DNA from: Plantago major
Taxonomy: Eukaryota > Streptophyta > Magnoliopsida > Lamiales > Plantaginaceae
NCBI GenBank assembly: GCA_026545765.1
Contig: CM048844.1
Span: forward strand, 16,190,237 to 16,254,236
DNA length: 64,000 nucleotides
Direction: 5' to 3'
Of this stretch, positions 34,701 through 47,008 are shown piece by piece. The stretch's first letter is position 1. Each line of letters begins with the position of its first letter. Below the pieces are notes generated by a model. That model was not told the origin of the DNA. It made no database searches and was given only the letters and a program-made list of their open reading frames with translations. Both the position numbers and the translations under genes were made by a program.

Positions 34701-36025
34701 GTCTTATATTGAAAAAAAATTAAGCTCTCTTATTCAATTTGTCTAATTTATGTATATTTGGTCCAGGGAAGAGTCTCTGAGAGCTCATGTAGAGTTTCTC
34801 GAAACTCTCAACATTGCTGGAGTTAGCCACCATAGTCTGCTCTTTTCGAAAACAGCACCTGTACAATCTCTAGAGCTGGATGAGGAACATGAAAGGTGAT
34901 TGATGCTTATTGAAATCAACATTTGTTGTGATATCTACAATTGCAGGGTGCAATATGGGTTCTTGTTTGATTACACAGAACTATAGATGCACCTTGTATT
35001 CTGCACTGTATTCTCACCAGGAAATATTACAAAGTGTATGCCTGTCTGTGTGATGGTTGACTTCAAAGCATTATCTTAAGTTGCAGGTATCTTCTTTTAT
35101 TACAGAGAAATTGAATTCTTCTTATTGCTTCAGGTTAAGAGGGAAAACTTCCGTAAGGAACGCACAAATGCATCGCTCAGTGGAGCGTGAAGTTGATGCG
35201 TACGGTTTTGATAATTATATTTAGTTCCATTTCATACTATTGATTAATAATGCTGAGTGACATACCAATCCTGCATGTGCAGCGCAGAATATGCATTTAA
35301 TCCCAAGGATGCAAAGAAGAACCAGAAAAGCATGCATAATGATGATGAGGAGCCAACAGAAGATGAAATCAGAGAGAAAATTAATCGATTTTCTCATACA
35401 TACATGAACAAGGTACTTTCGTAAACTCCTGGCTATGCATTGTTATCTTGATGAATACTCTGTTGACCGTAAACTTGCCCTGCAGTAAATTTGTTGTCCT
35501 TTTTTTATTCCTAGCTTGAGCAGATTAAATATTTTTTTAATTTTTCTTCATTATCAGATGCTTACTGATATTTGTATGTCATAAAATGCCTTACAAAAGG
35601 TCCGAAGTGAAATTCTGCAGTAAACTAAAGTCTTTGACCAGTTTCAACTTGTAAAATTCTTAATTTTCTGATAGGAGTTTTTAACTGATTCACCTAATTT
35701 ATACTAATGTTTTAGTGGATTTTTTTTTTACTGTTGAGGAAAATCAAGTCTTTCAAAATACTTGCTCGTTTTTTATTTGTTTTGTTAATCACAGGGAGCC
35801 ACTATACTTGTCAAAAATACCGTGGTAATTGAGTGTTTTTGTTCTACTTCACATTAATGATATCCCAGTTTTTTAGCTCAACAAGTTGATTACCTTTATT
35901 TTTGTTTCTAGGCTGCAGTCTTACCTGATAAAGGGCTAAAGCTACAGAAACAAATAGCTGCATTGAACCAGCAACTCGATCAACTGCGACTATCTAAAGG
36001 GAAAGAAGTTATTGATTTGGAGTAA
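25793..36025 (+). CDS. CHR24: SNF2-family ATPase, CHR24 / ERCC6-like (PICH-like), 25 exons
   Basis: Exons: 25793-25889, 25999-26079, 26190-26285, 26445-26534, 27233-27337, 27579-28459, 28559-28689, 28778-28832, 29571-29696, 29802-29909, 30058-30113, 30197-30287, 31296-31418, 31517-31594, 32096-32302, 32376-32447, 32945-33025, 33099-33214, 33394-33505, 33698-33766, 34562-34656, 34767-34895, 35134-35199, 35283-35412, 35912-36025. All borders are GT-AG and the phases join into 1102 residues, close to the Arabidopsis protein as I recall it. Motif I DDMGLGKT (about 441-448), DEGH (553-556), SGTPLQN (581-587), [10 protein letters not shown] (839-848) and [11 protein letters not shown] (869-879) define a complete two-lobed SNF2 motor. 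A short coiled coil (about 1076-1097) ends it. The relatives are DNA translocases; PICH acts on anaphase DNA bridges. The plant role is inferred. The N-terminus is Ser/Asp-rich with DFDSP repeats. Confidence 0.9.
26159..26620 (+). repeat. Tandem duplication carrying exons 3 and 4 of the CHR24-like gene
   Basis: Exon 3 (26190-26285) and exon 4 (26445-26534), with their flanking intron sequence (GTAAGAATTGCTAATTATCC after both), are direct copies with a period of about 255 bp. Both encode SKIKD(A/S)SPQLSDG..DDFDSP. The duplication is in phase, so it adds 30 residues without a frameshift. Confidence 0.9.
33296..33325. mobile_element. Stowaway MITE remnant in intron 18 of the CHR24-like gene
   Basis: CTCCCTCAGTCCCAGAAAGATGAGC matches the left end of the full MITE at the same position in the duplicated copy (46845-47008); the rest is deleted or replaced here. 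Confidence 0.65.
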
Positions 36026-36513
36026 TTATTTATTTTGCTGTTAACTACAGAAGCAGATAGGTGCATCGAACCAGCGACTAGATCAACTCCGACTAGCTCA
36101 CTGGGAAAAGGGAACAGAAGTTATTGAGTGGTCATTATTTTGCTGGCGGCTTGTATTTAAACAAAGTCCCTCTTGAGGATCTGCTCATCAACTGTTTTGT
36201 GTAAATATGACATGGATCTTTGCCCTGGGCTGAAATTCAAGTAAACCAAATGTGTCCTTTCTCGTTGACACATGGATCATTTGACAGTAGTTTATCAGCG
36301 GTATTTATGTACTCCTATTTCAAACTTTCCTGACAAAATGACATGAAAGAGTCAGTACTAGTATTGCTTGCACAAGTCCAATTTGTTCAATTTACTTCCT
36401 TCATATTTACTCATCTAATTCAATTCTTCAAAGTTACTCGACCTTGTCTACTAAAACAACTCTGCAAGCCTGCAACCAGACATAATCCTCTCAACGTACA
36501 GAAGAAAGAAGCC
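36026..36513. other. 3' region of the CHR24-like gene
   Basis: Probable 3' UTR and terminator region. Up to about 36270 it matches the sequence after the duplicated copy (51635-51888), so the duplicated block ended near here. Confidence 0.55.
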
Positions 36514-36956
36514 ATGCCTATAAACCATTATCATGCCAACTTTGTCTCTTGGTTTTGATTCTGCTAGCTGCCTCATCAACGGAAAAGAAAACTCCTAAAC
36601 CCTTGGAACCCGCCCCTGCTACTCCTTCAACGTCTGGTGGCGCTAAGTCAAGTTATATAAAAATATCCGGCTTCCTGAAATACTGTAGTTTCAACTTGAA
36701 CAGGTATTTGCCGAAGTTTCACAAGTCCAATGAAAAATGTTGTCAAAATGCGCGCCAGGTGAACGTGAAATACTTCTGCGCTATTTTTTTCGCACCACAG
36801 ACCAAGCTTATATTCAGTCCGCATAAAGTTACAGTTATTGCAAGGCACTGTCGAAAACCTTTCCGTATATTTACACGTGAAAGTAAGTTTGAATCATTAA
36901 CTTACTCATATAAGATACGATTTGACACGTACCAACTTCATTTCTTCGTGTTCTAG
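36514..36956 (+). pseudogene. Small secreted cysteine-rich protein relative, frameshifted at the signal peptide
   Basis: Similar to the intact gene at 37952: ATG at 36514 opens MPINHYHANF, which aligns with that gene's signal peptide, but the frame then meets TGA at about 36556. The conserved body resumes in another frame from 36549 (LVLILLAASS, then YCSFNLNRYLP, EKCCQNARQVNVKYFCAIFF, ARHC). The C...CC...C...C spacing suggests the prolamin/lipid-transfer protein superfamily, but it lacks the full eight cysteines. An intron could in theory bridge the shift, but no good pair of splice sites is seen. Confidence 0.5.
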
Positions 36957-37951
36957 GAGAACTATATTATTGCAGCTTATATATAGTCTGGCGGAATAAA
37001 ACATCTGTAGCTTGTCCAGAAGATAGTTTTATCACATCATGAAGAATTTCGTGCTGTCATTACGATCAGGAACTATATGAGCTACTACGGACATTGTAAT
37101 CGTACTTTAACTGGTGTCGTCTGGATTTTGTTTTGTCGTAAAACCTTTGTATCTATAAGTATGACAAATTGATGAGTTCGATAAGTGATATATTTTCTTC
37201 TTGAGTTTATGATCATACGCTTTTAATCAGTGTTCAGGATACCATTTGATGACATATGAAAAGCCGCTGATATTGTGTAATGGGGAGGTCTTGAAGTGAT
37301 TCTTGCAAAATATGGCATCCCTACGTTGTGTGATCATTGGATTATGTCAGGACTGCAAAAGGCAAGTCCTTTGATTGATCGCGTTAAAAGCGACTTAGAA
37401 AAGGTGACCCTATGTCACCCGTTCGTGTTTGTGCTCATGACCCGAGTATAAGCAATGAAATTCCAACTATAAGTTCAAATTCAAATGATGGAACTTCCAA
37501 CACATGGACAAAAGCCCAACTATACAAGGATCAACTAGCGTACATGAAGAAAAACTCATATTTTTATTACTTGCGGTCGCTTATATTTATTTTGTATTTA
37601 AGTCCCAATCCAATCAATGAAATAGAAGAAGTATTGTAAACTATACTTGATTTTCCTTAATTGGGTAATTGGTACAAACACTAGGGTGATGACGCATGAT
37701 TTTGCTGAAGTTCATGATTTCTATAAGAATTTGACAATTATTTTCCAGATTTAATCGAACTCTTAATCCATTTAAGACTTATTTTCATTCTCCCGTTTGG
37801 TTCATTCCACTTTTCTAAACACTATTGTACATCGTAATTTCAATTTCCCAATATCACTCAGGCAAATCTCCAAACTAGACATCTTGAATTCAAGACTACA
37901 ACATGTTTATAAAAAATTCTCACATAGTGATCATCATCGATCCAACAAGAT
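36957..37951. other. Intergenic between the two small secreted-protein genes
   Basis: No conserved gene recognised. The 75-codon frame at 37412-37639 is Ser/Asn-rich and matches nothing I know. Confidence 0.5.
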
Positions 37952-38383
37952 ATGGCTAATCCTGTTTACACCAGCTTCTGTCTCTTGTTACTGATCCTGA
38001 TGACCACCAGTGTCTCGGAGGGCCTATTTCACCACCATCAGATACCGCCAGGGGACTATCAACAACCTTGCAAAACTCATCCTTCAAATGGAATTTCGGA
38101 TGAAACCGAAGAGATGCTCAAGTTCGTGACATTTTGTAGTCCTCACTTGGCAAGGTTCTTGCCCCATTACCATACTAAGCCAAGCGGAAAATGTTGCAAA
38201 CATGCTCGCAGAGTTAACTTGAAGTACCTGCTCGCGGTTTTTTTCATACCAGAGACAGAGATGGTATTCAATCCGGGAAAAGTTAAAGCTATTGCCAAGG
38301 ATTGCGGCGTATTTAGTTTCCACTTTTCGCCTGATTTCGGAGTAAGTTTTAGTTTTGACTACACATTAATATATTCATCATAG
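37952..38383 (+). CDS. Small secreted cysteine-containing protein, possibly LTP/prolamin-superfamily-like
   Basis: Single-exon frame of 143 codons with a clear signal peptide (MANPVYTSFCLLLLILMTTS, cleavage probably just after SEG). The mature part is His/Pro-rich at first and then has C, C, CC and C (QQPC, TFCSPHLARFLP, GKCCKHARRVNLKYL, AKDC). LxRFLP....S.KCC resembles the middle of bifunctional inhibitor/LTP domains, but where they have CxC after the CC pair this protein has LL, so the fold is uncertain. It would enter the secretory pathway and lie outside the cell. A broken relative lies 1 kb upstream. Function not known. Confidence 0.55.
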   Translation: MANPVYTSFCLLLLILMTTSVSEGLFHHHQIPPGDYQQPCKTHPSNGISDETEEMLKFVTFCSPHLARFLPHYHTKPSGKCCKHARRVNLKYLLAVFFIPETEMVFNPGKVKAIAKDCGVFSFHFSPDFGVSFSFDYTLIYSS

Positions 38384-39818
38384 CAGAACGATAGGTTCTG
38401 ACCAAATTATTTTAATTCATTGTGTTCTAATCGGTAAGATCACTTTGTTATTGTAGGGTGATCGCAATGTTATGACAATTGATTGAAGAATTTGAAGCAG
38501 TAATTAAAATCATAACTTACATGAACTGTACTACAAGGTGTTGTAATAGTACAAGATTAAGGGAGATCTTGAACTAGTGTGGTCGAGATTTTTATTTGTG
38601 ACATCTTATAAGTAGGATGTTTTCAAATAAATGAACTGCATTTTCTTGTCGTTTTAGTGTTCAAGAGAGACTGCTGCCTGATTGAACCTTTGATGGAAAT
38701 ATACATTTGTACTTGTGCAATGTGATGAAATTGGTTTCAAAGGGAAAAAAAAAATCATCCTAACAAGAATGCCACGCCACATGTCAAGAAATGGGATAGG
38801 AAAAAACATCTACTTTGGTTTTTAAGCTACTAAAATTCCAAATTTGGCACGAATTACGCCATGGAATTTGCATGTACGTTAGTTGCCCCCTCGGTGTAAT
38901 TTCTCCTTGTATTTTAGGTTTTACTATCATGTACTCCTATAAGATATTAATCTTACCGAGTTTGAAAATTCAGGGGTAAATCGCAAAAAAACCCTACTTC
39001 TATGATTAATCTGCACACATGGAAACTTCAAAAATCATTTTGTACAAATGACGAGCAAAATGTTTCTAACTAAAAAGACCGAGCCTCTATTTTCAACATC
39101 TAAACGAAATTTCTAAAGTATATCATTAGGTTGGTTTCTTCCATTGACATCCAATAACCTGTGTTAGAAATCACCATCCGAGTTAGTGGCATTAAGCTGA
39201 AATTGAGTTTACGCAACTTGAATTCAGCTTGATCAAAAAATTATGTTTGATTTTATTGAGTAACCCATTTAGTAGTGTTAAATCGAAACCAACATCTATT
39301 TAAAAAGTCATTTTTTCATTCTTTTTAATAATATAAATACAATCAATCGTTAAGATATATTAAAATCGAAAAATGGTGGTTCAGAAACCAGGGTGATGAG
39401 TATTGAAGTATTAATTTGATGGTGGGCGCAAATTGTGAAAAAGTGGAGAAAGTCTGTACACGTGACAAGCTGGTTGGCGGGGCATTTATGCGCCTTTTGA
39501 GCTTAACATGTAGAGACACTCCCGTAAATTCCTGTGTTGTGCCAAAGGGCGGTAGTCAGCCCTTTTAAATTCCCAGTTTCCAAATCTTCTCTTCTTCTTT
39601 CTATAAAATGAAATGAAATCTTGTTGTAGTCATAGCTCCTCTTCCTTCTTCTTCTTCTCTTCTTTTCCTTGGTCTGTCTTTCTTTCTCCTCCTCCTACTT
39701 CTTCTCCTCCGTTAGGGCAGGAGTTTAATATGTGCAAGGCCTTTATGCCTAAACCACTTCTTCTTCTTTTCACTTAAGTTCGAAAGGGGATTAACTATAA
39801 CATTCTCCTAAATTTCGG
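38384..39818. other. Intergenic; pyrimidine-rich stretch at 39587-39720
   Basis: No gene recognised. The last 230 bases are CT-rich (CTTCTTCTTC repeats), as in many plant 5' UTRs and promoters, just before the duplicated CHR24-like copy. Confidence 0.5.
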
Positions 39819-42800
39819 ATGGGATTGATTCGAACGTGCACCCCTAAAATGAAACAAACAGTCCGCCAAAATTTCAAATTTGCACAAAGCGGGAATCACC
39901 ATATGAGAACAGCTGCTGTATATCAAAACCCTCGCCCATTTCCATCCATTCAGCTGCACAAACGACTCCTTCTTGATCATGATTATCCAGGTAACTTACA
40001 CAGAAATAGCATTTTTTTCTCTGTTAACCAAGTATACTTAGACTAACAGCAACACAAATGGAGTAGCATTTTTTTTCTCTGTGCCAAAATACTAACCTTG
40101 TTAGTTGTTACTGGCTGTTATCCATCAATGTTGGCTTGCCTTCAATGTGTTTGTTTCGTTTTCTGTTTATCAACTCTGCGTGTAGGTACTGAAATTGCAC
40201 AACACCGAACACAAACAAAAGTGAGATTAGAATGTGAGGATAGTAGTGCAAATGAAATAACGGATGATTTCACCTCAAGGCTTGAGATTCATTCCATTGA
40301 GAAGACGAGTATTCCTAGGCCAAGAACCTTGACGGAGGATGTCAAGGACCATGTGAGGAGCAAATTGTATGATGTCAACATAGGAGAAGAATTCAATGAT
40401 CAAAAAATTAATGCCTCATCTCTTCGTTCGCCCGACCTCCCAGCAAAATCTGCAGTTACTGAAGTTTGGACTGGTAGTCATATTAGCAAGGCTAATAGAA
40501 CAATGTATCATCACGCAACTTCAAGCAAGAATGATCCCATCAAGGCCCGCCCTAAGTTGGGATTTGCAAAAGAGTCTCGTGCTTACAGTTTCTTAACAGG
40601 AGTGCAAGACACCGATGCCAACAAGTACACGTCGTTGGGTGCAACCCATGCTGTGAAAAGTGCGAATAGGGAGCAACATCAGAAGCTTATTGGTGAATCT
40701 GAGCTGGATGATCATGGAGATGATTTCATATTAACCAGTCCAAAGGGCACATATAGGCTATCTCCTAAAATAGCATCCATGTTGTTTCCTTATCAGCTTG
40801 AGGGACTAAAGTGGCTCTGGTTCCTTCATTGTAAGGGCAAGGGCGGTATCTTGGGTGATGATATGGGTCTTGGCAAGACGATGCAGGTGAAAGAACCTTT
40901 TTGTAATAAAGCAATTTACCTACTCATTCTCATTTTTCCGTGGACCTTTATTCTGACTGTTGTTATACTACTTCACTAGGTTTGTGGCTTTTTGGCTGGA
41001 TTGTTCAGCTCAGAATTAGTTAGGAGGGTTTTGATTGTTGTACCAAAAACACTATTAACCCATTGGACTAACGAGCTATCAACTGTAGGGCTTTCCAGAT
41101 TGACGAGAGAGTATGTCATTTTCCCAGATGTACTTTCTCATATTGTAAAGGTTCCGTACAATGCACATTAGGTTTGAACCATATCTTCCTTTTACAGGTT
41201 TTGTGCAACTTCTACGAAACTTCGACATCATGAGCTCCAATATGTTCTTCAGGTTTTCTTCCTATTCTTCCGATGACTTCGTATACAACATAGATCACTT
41301 AATTTAGCTCTCTTTTTGGCTGTGAGCCTGTGAGGCTGTTATCAGGTGTCCTTTGTGTTGGAAATGTAACACTTTGTACCACTATACACTTCGGCAAGGA
41401 CCATGCGGAATTGCGGATATTCTCGTGGAAGTATTTATGCCAGCATATATCCTACTCCATAAGATGGAACCTCCCTTCAAGATAATTTGATGTCTGATCT
41501 AGATTTCTTGTTATTGGTTTCAGTGGTTCATGTTTGTGTCCTTAAGTTGAAGTAGCAGCTTTTCTGTGTGCAATTCTATTTTTTTTGGATGTCGTACAAA
41601 ACCATTGTGACCAGTAGATTGATGTGATTTAATGAATGAATTCACTCAGAATTTAGCTTAACTCATTAGTCAAATCCCAAAACGTGCACAGATTCTTGCT
41701 CGTTCAACTTATCAATCTCCAGTTACATGATTTGACAACTACCTGCTTATTTTTATCCCTAACGTATAGCTACTTTGAATATTCAAACTCTAAACCAAAT
41801 TAAACTGGAGAAAAAGAGCAAAGCTAGTCAAAACCGGCAAAAGACTCCTTCGTTATCAGCAGAGTTGGATGTGGTCTTGGTTTGACCTAATTCAGTTGTG
41901 TATTTGCAATGGTTTTACTTTATTGAACTCTGAAGTCTGAAACCCTTATATGTTTGTCCATCTTCTTCAGGACAAAGGCATCCTTGTCACAACGTATGAC
42001 ATTGTACGAACCAATACTAAATCTTTATGTGGACAAGATGAAGATAAATGGGATTATGTGATCCTAGATGAAGTACTCATTCTCTAATTATTACTGTAAT
42101 TCATAAATTGTACATATAATCTCTATATTTAATTTAATTATTTATGCATGATACAAAGGTTTTGGATTTTTTCAACTTTTAGGGCCATCTTATAAAAAAT
42201 CCAAGTACACGGAGGGCTAAGAGTTTGCTCCAGATTCCTTGTCGTCGTCGTGTCATTCTCAGTGGTACACCACTCCAGAACAATCTTACGGTACTGATGG
42301 TTTTAAGCTTGGAGTTTATTATATTTTGTTTTCACTTTCACATTTTAATCCTTTGGCTATCAAAAGCACTGACAACCTCATTGTTGCTCTCTCGGTCTCT
42401 CACGGAACCCTCAATTTGTGTTAACAGGAACTATGGGCCTTATTCAGTTTCTGCTATCCTGAACTGCTAGGCGACAAGAATGAGTAATCATTATATATGC
42501 TTCGATTGCATATTTTTCTTAAGCTACCGAATTTTACTTCTCATCTTGTTTTCCTTCTTTACTCAGGTTTGAGGCGAAATATGAATATTTCATTAATCGA
42601 GGAAATGAAAAAAATGCCTTGGATAGGGAAAAACGTATTGGTTCGTCTGTTGCTAAGGTGATATTTTTTCAGATCAATGAGAATTTTGTAGTATTTGTTA
42701 CGGGTCTAATCAGTTCGTTAAACTGTGCCTTGCTGTTTCTCTCTCTTCTTTTTATTGATATATTATTTCTTGTTAAACCTTTTCTTCTGCTGAACCAATC

Positions 42801-44390
42801 AATTTATATATCTGTGAGGACTTGTCTCACCGTTTTGCAATTTTCTTGTTGAACCACTGACATATCCAATTTATTTTCTGTGTAACCGTTGACTTTTTGG
42901 TGCATATAATGGTGGTGGAGTGAATGTGTTTCGTATTTTCTTGGGGAAACTTCGGGTTTTATAGCAAGAACATGTCATTCCTACTCATATCTGGCTTACT
43001 ACATGTTTTTTATATGTTCATTTTATGGGGGTGTGTATGTTGTTATATGATAGAGATAGACTGGAATATTTAAAATACACTCAACTGTTTTCAAGAAGCC
43101 ACCCCGAAGTACTTTTCAGGAGCTGATGCTATTGCAAACGCATCTCATATACATTACATTTCCTTTTGGTTCAGTTAGGATATGTGGTTGCATGTTTATT
43201 GTCTATGGGGATGAATGTAGGTGTTCGCAACTGATTTGATTCTAGTGTGCTAGTTTTAAGTGTTCAATGCTGCTAAATGTTAAGCAGTCAGCCTTAAAGA
43301 ACTTGCTTTTGGATATGTATCTGTTCTCTCGGATACTTTATGCTATAAAAGATTGTATACTATAACCGCATGCTGATAATAGTAATGTTGTTAAAAATGT
43401 CGACTGGCTAATCGAATGAAATCTTTATGCGTTTTATTTTGAGTTTTTGACACAAAATCAAAAAATCCATTAAGCCCAAAGATTGTTTAAGAGGGGAATA
43501 ACCTCAATATGAACTCAAGCATAAGAAACAATAAACATTCAATTTCCAATCAAAACAATGCTAGGTTCCTGACGAACTTTGAACTAGGCCCACTATTTAT
43601 GCTTTTTCTTTGATTAGCATGTAATTTCCTTTTTTAAAATTTTTTTCCTTCTCTTTTTTGACATCTTCCAGCATTTTGCATTAATAGGACCTGAGAGATT
43701 GTATCCAACCGTACTTTTTGAGACGTTTGAAGAGTGAAATATTTGGTGACAATACGTTACTGTCCAAGAAGAACGAGTTAGTCGTATGGTTACCTTTAAC
43801 TCAATGTCAGGTACACACTCAATATATCCTATTCTAAGCTGTTACTTTATTTTCGAATGGTATATTTCAGATTATTAAACTATTATTTTTGTGGACTCAG
43901 CGTGAACTTTATGAAGCTTTCTTAAAAAGTAAGATAGTCCTCTCAGCCTGTGATGGGTCCCCTCTCGCTGCAATCACGGTAATATTCATGCCATTTTCTA
44001 TTCAAATATTGTCTCCTGTGCAGCTTTTGTGACATTTCTTTGGCTCATCGGCCATGTAATGGCAATTCATGCTTTACTCGCTACATGCCTGCCCCCCTTG
44101 CCCCTTGAAATTTAGCACACACAGTTCTAAAAATACAAGACATTTTAACACTATGACAATGCAATAGCTATTAAAATATAACATTTCTTTGCCATCATCT
44201 CTATGACCTGCTTTTTGGTTGGCACATATTTGTATTAGATACACAGAAAAAATATGCTGCTGCACATTGTAATGCTACATAAGAATGTTGATGGAACTTC
44301 TTTTGAAACAAATGGAATGAAATCTGCACCCATTCTTCCATTTGCCGTGCTGCAATTTCTTGGATCCAAAAAATATGATATGGGTTGCAG

Positions 44391-45413
44391 AAAAATCAGT
44401 GCATAGGTATCTGTAAGAAGTTTTTATGGACTGGAGAGGTTTGGGATAGTAGGAAAGCTTTGGTGTCTTGCGATAGTGTCTGTTGCACCAAGTCGGAAGG
44501 CGAGCTTAGCTTAGTCCATTTACCTACTTGGAATAATTAATGAGCTTGCGATGCTTAAGCTTCTTTGGGCCATTCACAACAAAGCTGATAAGCTTTGGAT
44601 TATATGGTTTCTATATTAAAGATCTTTGTGTAAGGACTATGCCTGTTCCTCAACAAGCATCCTTTCTTTTTTTAAGTGTCGGATCCTTTTGCAACAACCT
44701 GGTGACTGGGAGGCTTTGATGGAGTGTGCTGTCTTTGATAAGCATGCTGTGTATAGCTTGTTGCGACCTACTGTCCCACATGTCATTTGGAAAGGGCTTG
44801 TTCTGAATAATAGAACTACTCCGAGGGCAAAGTTTGTGTTGTGGTTAGCTCTTTGGTGCCGGCTTGAAACCAAAGATAGGTTGTTGCAGTTTCATGTGGT
44901 TGTGGATCCCCCGTGTATTTTTTGTCAGCTACACCCTGAATCGTTAGATCATTTGTTCCTTGCTTGTCCGGTTCTGTTTACAGCTTGGTGTGCTTTGCTG
45001 ACTTGGCTTGGTATGGCTCCTTGTCTGGTGACTGGGTAAGTACCCAACACTTAATGTGTGTTTCTGCTAAGGGTAAGACGCTGAAGAACAGGGTGTTTAA
45101 GATCCTTGTCTCTGAATTTATCTATGATATTTGGATAGAACGCAATTCTCGTATTTTATCAGCAATGCAGTCATGATCTGAATGGGATTTTGTGGGAAGT
45201 TGTTCAAGAATCTGTTTGTCGGTCCCTTTTAGATAAGAAACTTAGACTCTATTGTACTACCCTGCTGGGTTACCCACAGGTTTGAGCTTCTTTGCTTCTG
45301 TTTGTTGTTAGTTGTTTGGGCATTTTGTAACTGAGTCTTGAGACGATGTACTTTCTTGATCGACTGGAATAAACGATCTTTGTTCCAAAACGAATAAAAA
45401 AATCAGTGCATAG
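44391..45413 (+). mobile_element. 5'-truncated L1-type LINE in intron 14 of the duplicated CHR24 copy
   Basis: The insert 44407-45397 (991 bp) is flanked by a perfect 16 bp duplication AAAAATCAGTGCATAG (44391-44406 and 45398-45413). The intact gene has only one copy of that sequence and no insert. The insert encodes the reverse-transcriptase zinc-binding (zf-RVT) domain: VIWKGLVLNNRTTPRAKFVL, then CIFCQLHPESLDHLFLACP (CxxC...HxxxxC). The frame breaks after about 45040. The end is A-rich (CGAATAAAAA). A target-primed 5'-truncated LINE insertion explains all of this. Confidence 0.92.
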
Positions 45414-46844
45414 AATTTAACAGTGAAGATCTTCATGGCGGTTTATATCCTGTATTCAAAAGGATCAAATAATCTTATCTTTTTTATGGAAGCAGATATT
45501 GAAAAAAATATGTGATCACCCAACTTACAAAAAGAGCTGCCAAAGAGGTTCTGGAAGGGATGGATTCAACTTTGAATCAGGAAGATCAACGTGTTGCAGA
45601 AAAATTGGCGATGCATATTGCTGATGTTGCCGAAAGATTTGATATTGCAGAAAATAATGATATCTCTTGCAAACTATCATTTATATCATCTTTATTGGTA
45701 AGGCCTTCCCAGTACAATCAATGTTGTAATTTATCAGTGCATATCAATAATGTTAACTGCTTGGTTTCAGGGAGAGCTAATACCGAAGGGGCATAATGTG
45801 CTTATATTCTCACAAACTCGGAAGATGCTTGATCTGATTCAGGTAGGTAGTCAAGTGGATAATTACTGGCATATCCTCTTTCTTTCATACTTCCAAAAAG
45901 GTGCAAAGTGACAGTCATGAAACTGCTGTCCGAACTGAGAATTATCATATCATGTTTCTTTCATATCTTAAGTATCCCACAAGTGAAGAAAGACAAACAT
46001 GTGCTTCCCGAGGCAATGCGAGGCATGATCTTCTACCATCAAATTCTTGTACTGATAATTCATATCCTTGTCATATTGGTGGTCAGAACTGTTGACGTTG
46101 AATTTATTCCTATTCACGTCCTCATGCAATCAAAACTGGAAGATGCAGTTTCACTTGTAAGATTATGTCAAATTTCTAAAATCATACGTGATTCGATTTT
46201 AATTTGATGTTCATCTTTGATAAGACTGTTCTAGTGCGTCTTCTGGCCCTTCTGTATTATAGTTTTGTGTCACAATGCTTTGTTTATATCTGTATTTCTT
46301 GTGGGTTAAAAAGTCCCTCATAATACTGACTTACCTTTCACAGCATGGTGTTGGTATAACTAGCAAACGTTTTTTTGTTTGACTTTTTGTAGTCTTGTTT
46401 TATTTGCCTTCTCCCACATTTCCTGGCACCATAACACAACTTAATTTTCCAAGTTTGTGATTATTTACTCTTTATTCTTGAACTCAGGAATCTCTGGTGG
46501 CCAGACACTACAGATTCATGCGGATAGATGGCACTACTAAAGCCATTGATAGAGCCAAAACCGTCAAGGTTTGATTTTCTTGATTCATTTATGGTTATTA
46601 TAGAATTGTTACCGATTATATATTCATTCTTTATGCTGTCAGGATTTCCAAGATGGTGGTGCCCCAATTTTTCTCTTGACATCACAAGTAGGAGGATTGG
46701 GCCTTACACTAACTAATGCAGATCGAGTGATTGTGGTTGATCCGGCATGGAATCCAAGGTTCATTTTTTGCACATTATTTATACTATTTTCATTGTAAAC
46801 ATTATTGAAGGAGAAACTAATTTTCATTGTGGTTGATGTTTATA

Positions 46845-47008
46845 CTCCCTCAGTCCCAGAAATATGAGCTCATCACTTATTATGAATTTTATAGAATTTA
46901 GTGGATTATGTTTAGATGTACCATTCTACCGCTCTGATGTCCAATGTAGAAGAATTTATTGTATTAGATAAAGAAATGAGCTCATATTTTGGGACTATAT
47001 AAACGAAG
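46845..47008. mobile_element. Stowaway MITE in intron 18 of the duplicated CHR24 copy
   Basis: Starts CTCCCTCAGTCCCAGAAATA and ends ...TATATAAACGAAG. The inner arms ATATGAGCTCAT pair with each other, and TA flanks both ends (46843-46844, 47009-47010). A remnant of the same MITE is at the matching place in the intact gene. Confidence 0.8.

Noticed and set aside
45512-45796. Open frame that reads across exon 15, intron and exon 16 of the duplicated copy
   Set aside because: It crosses a conserved intron; the same read-through stop exists in the intact gene, so it is not a separate gene.
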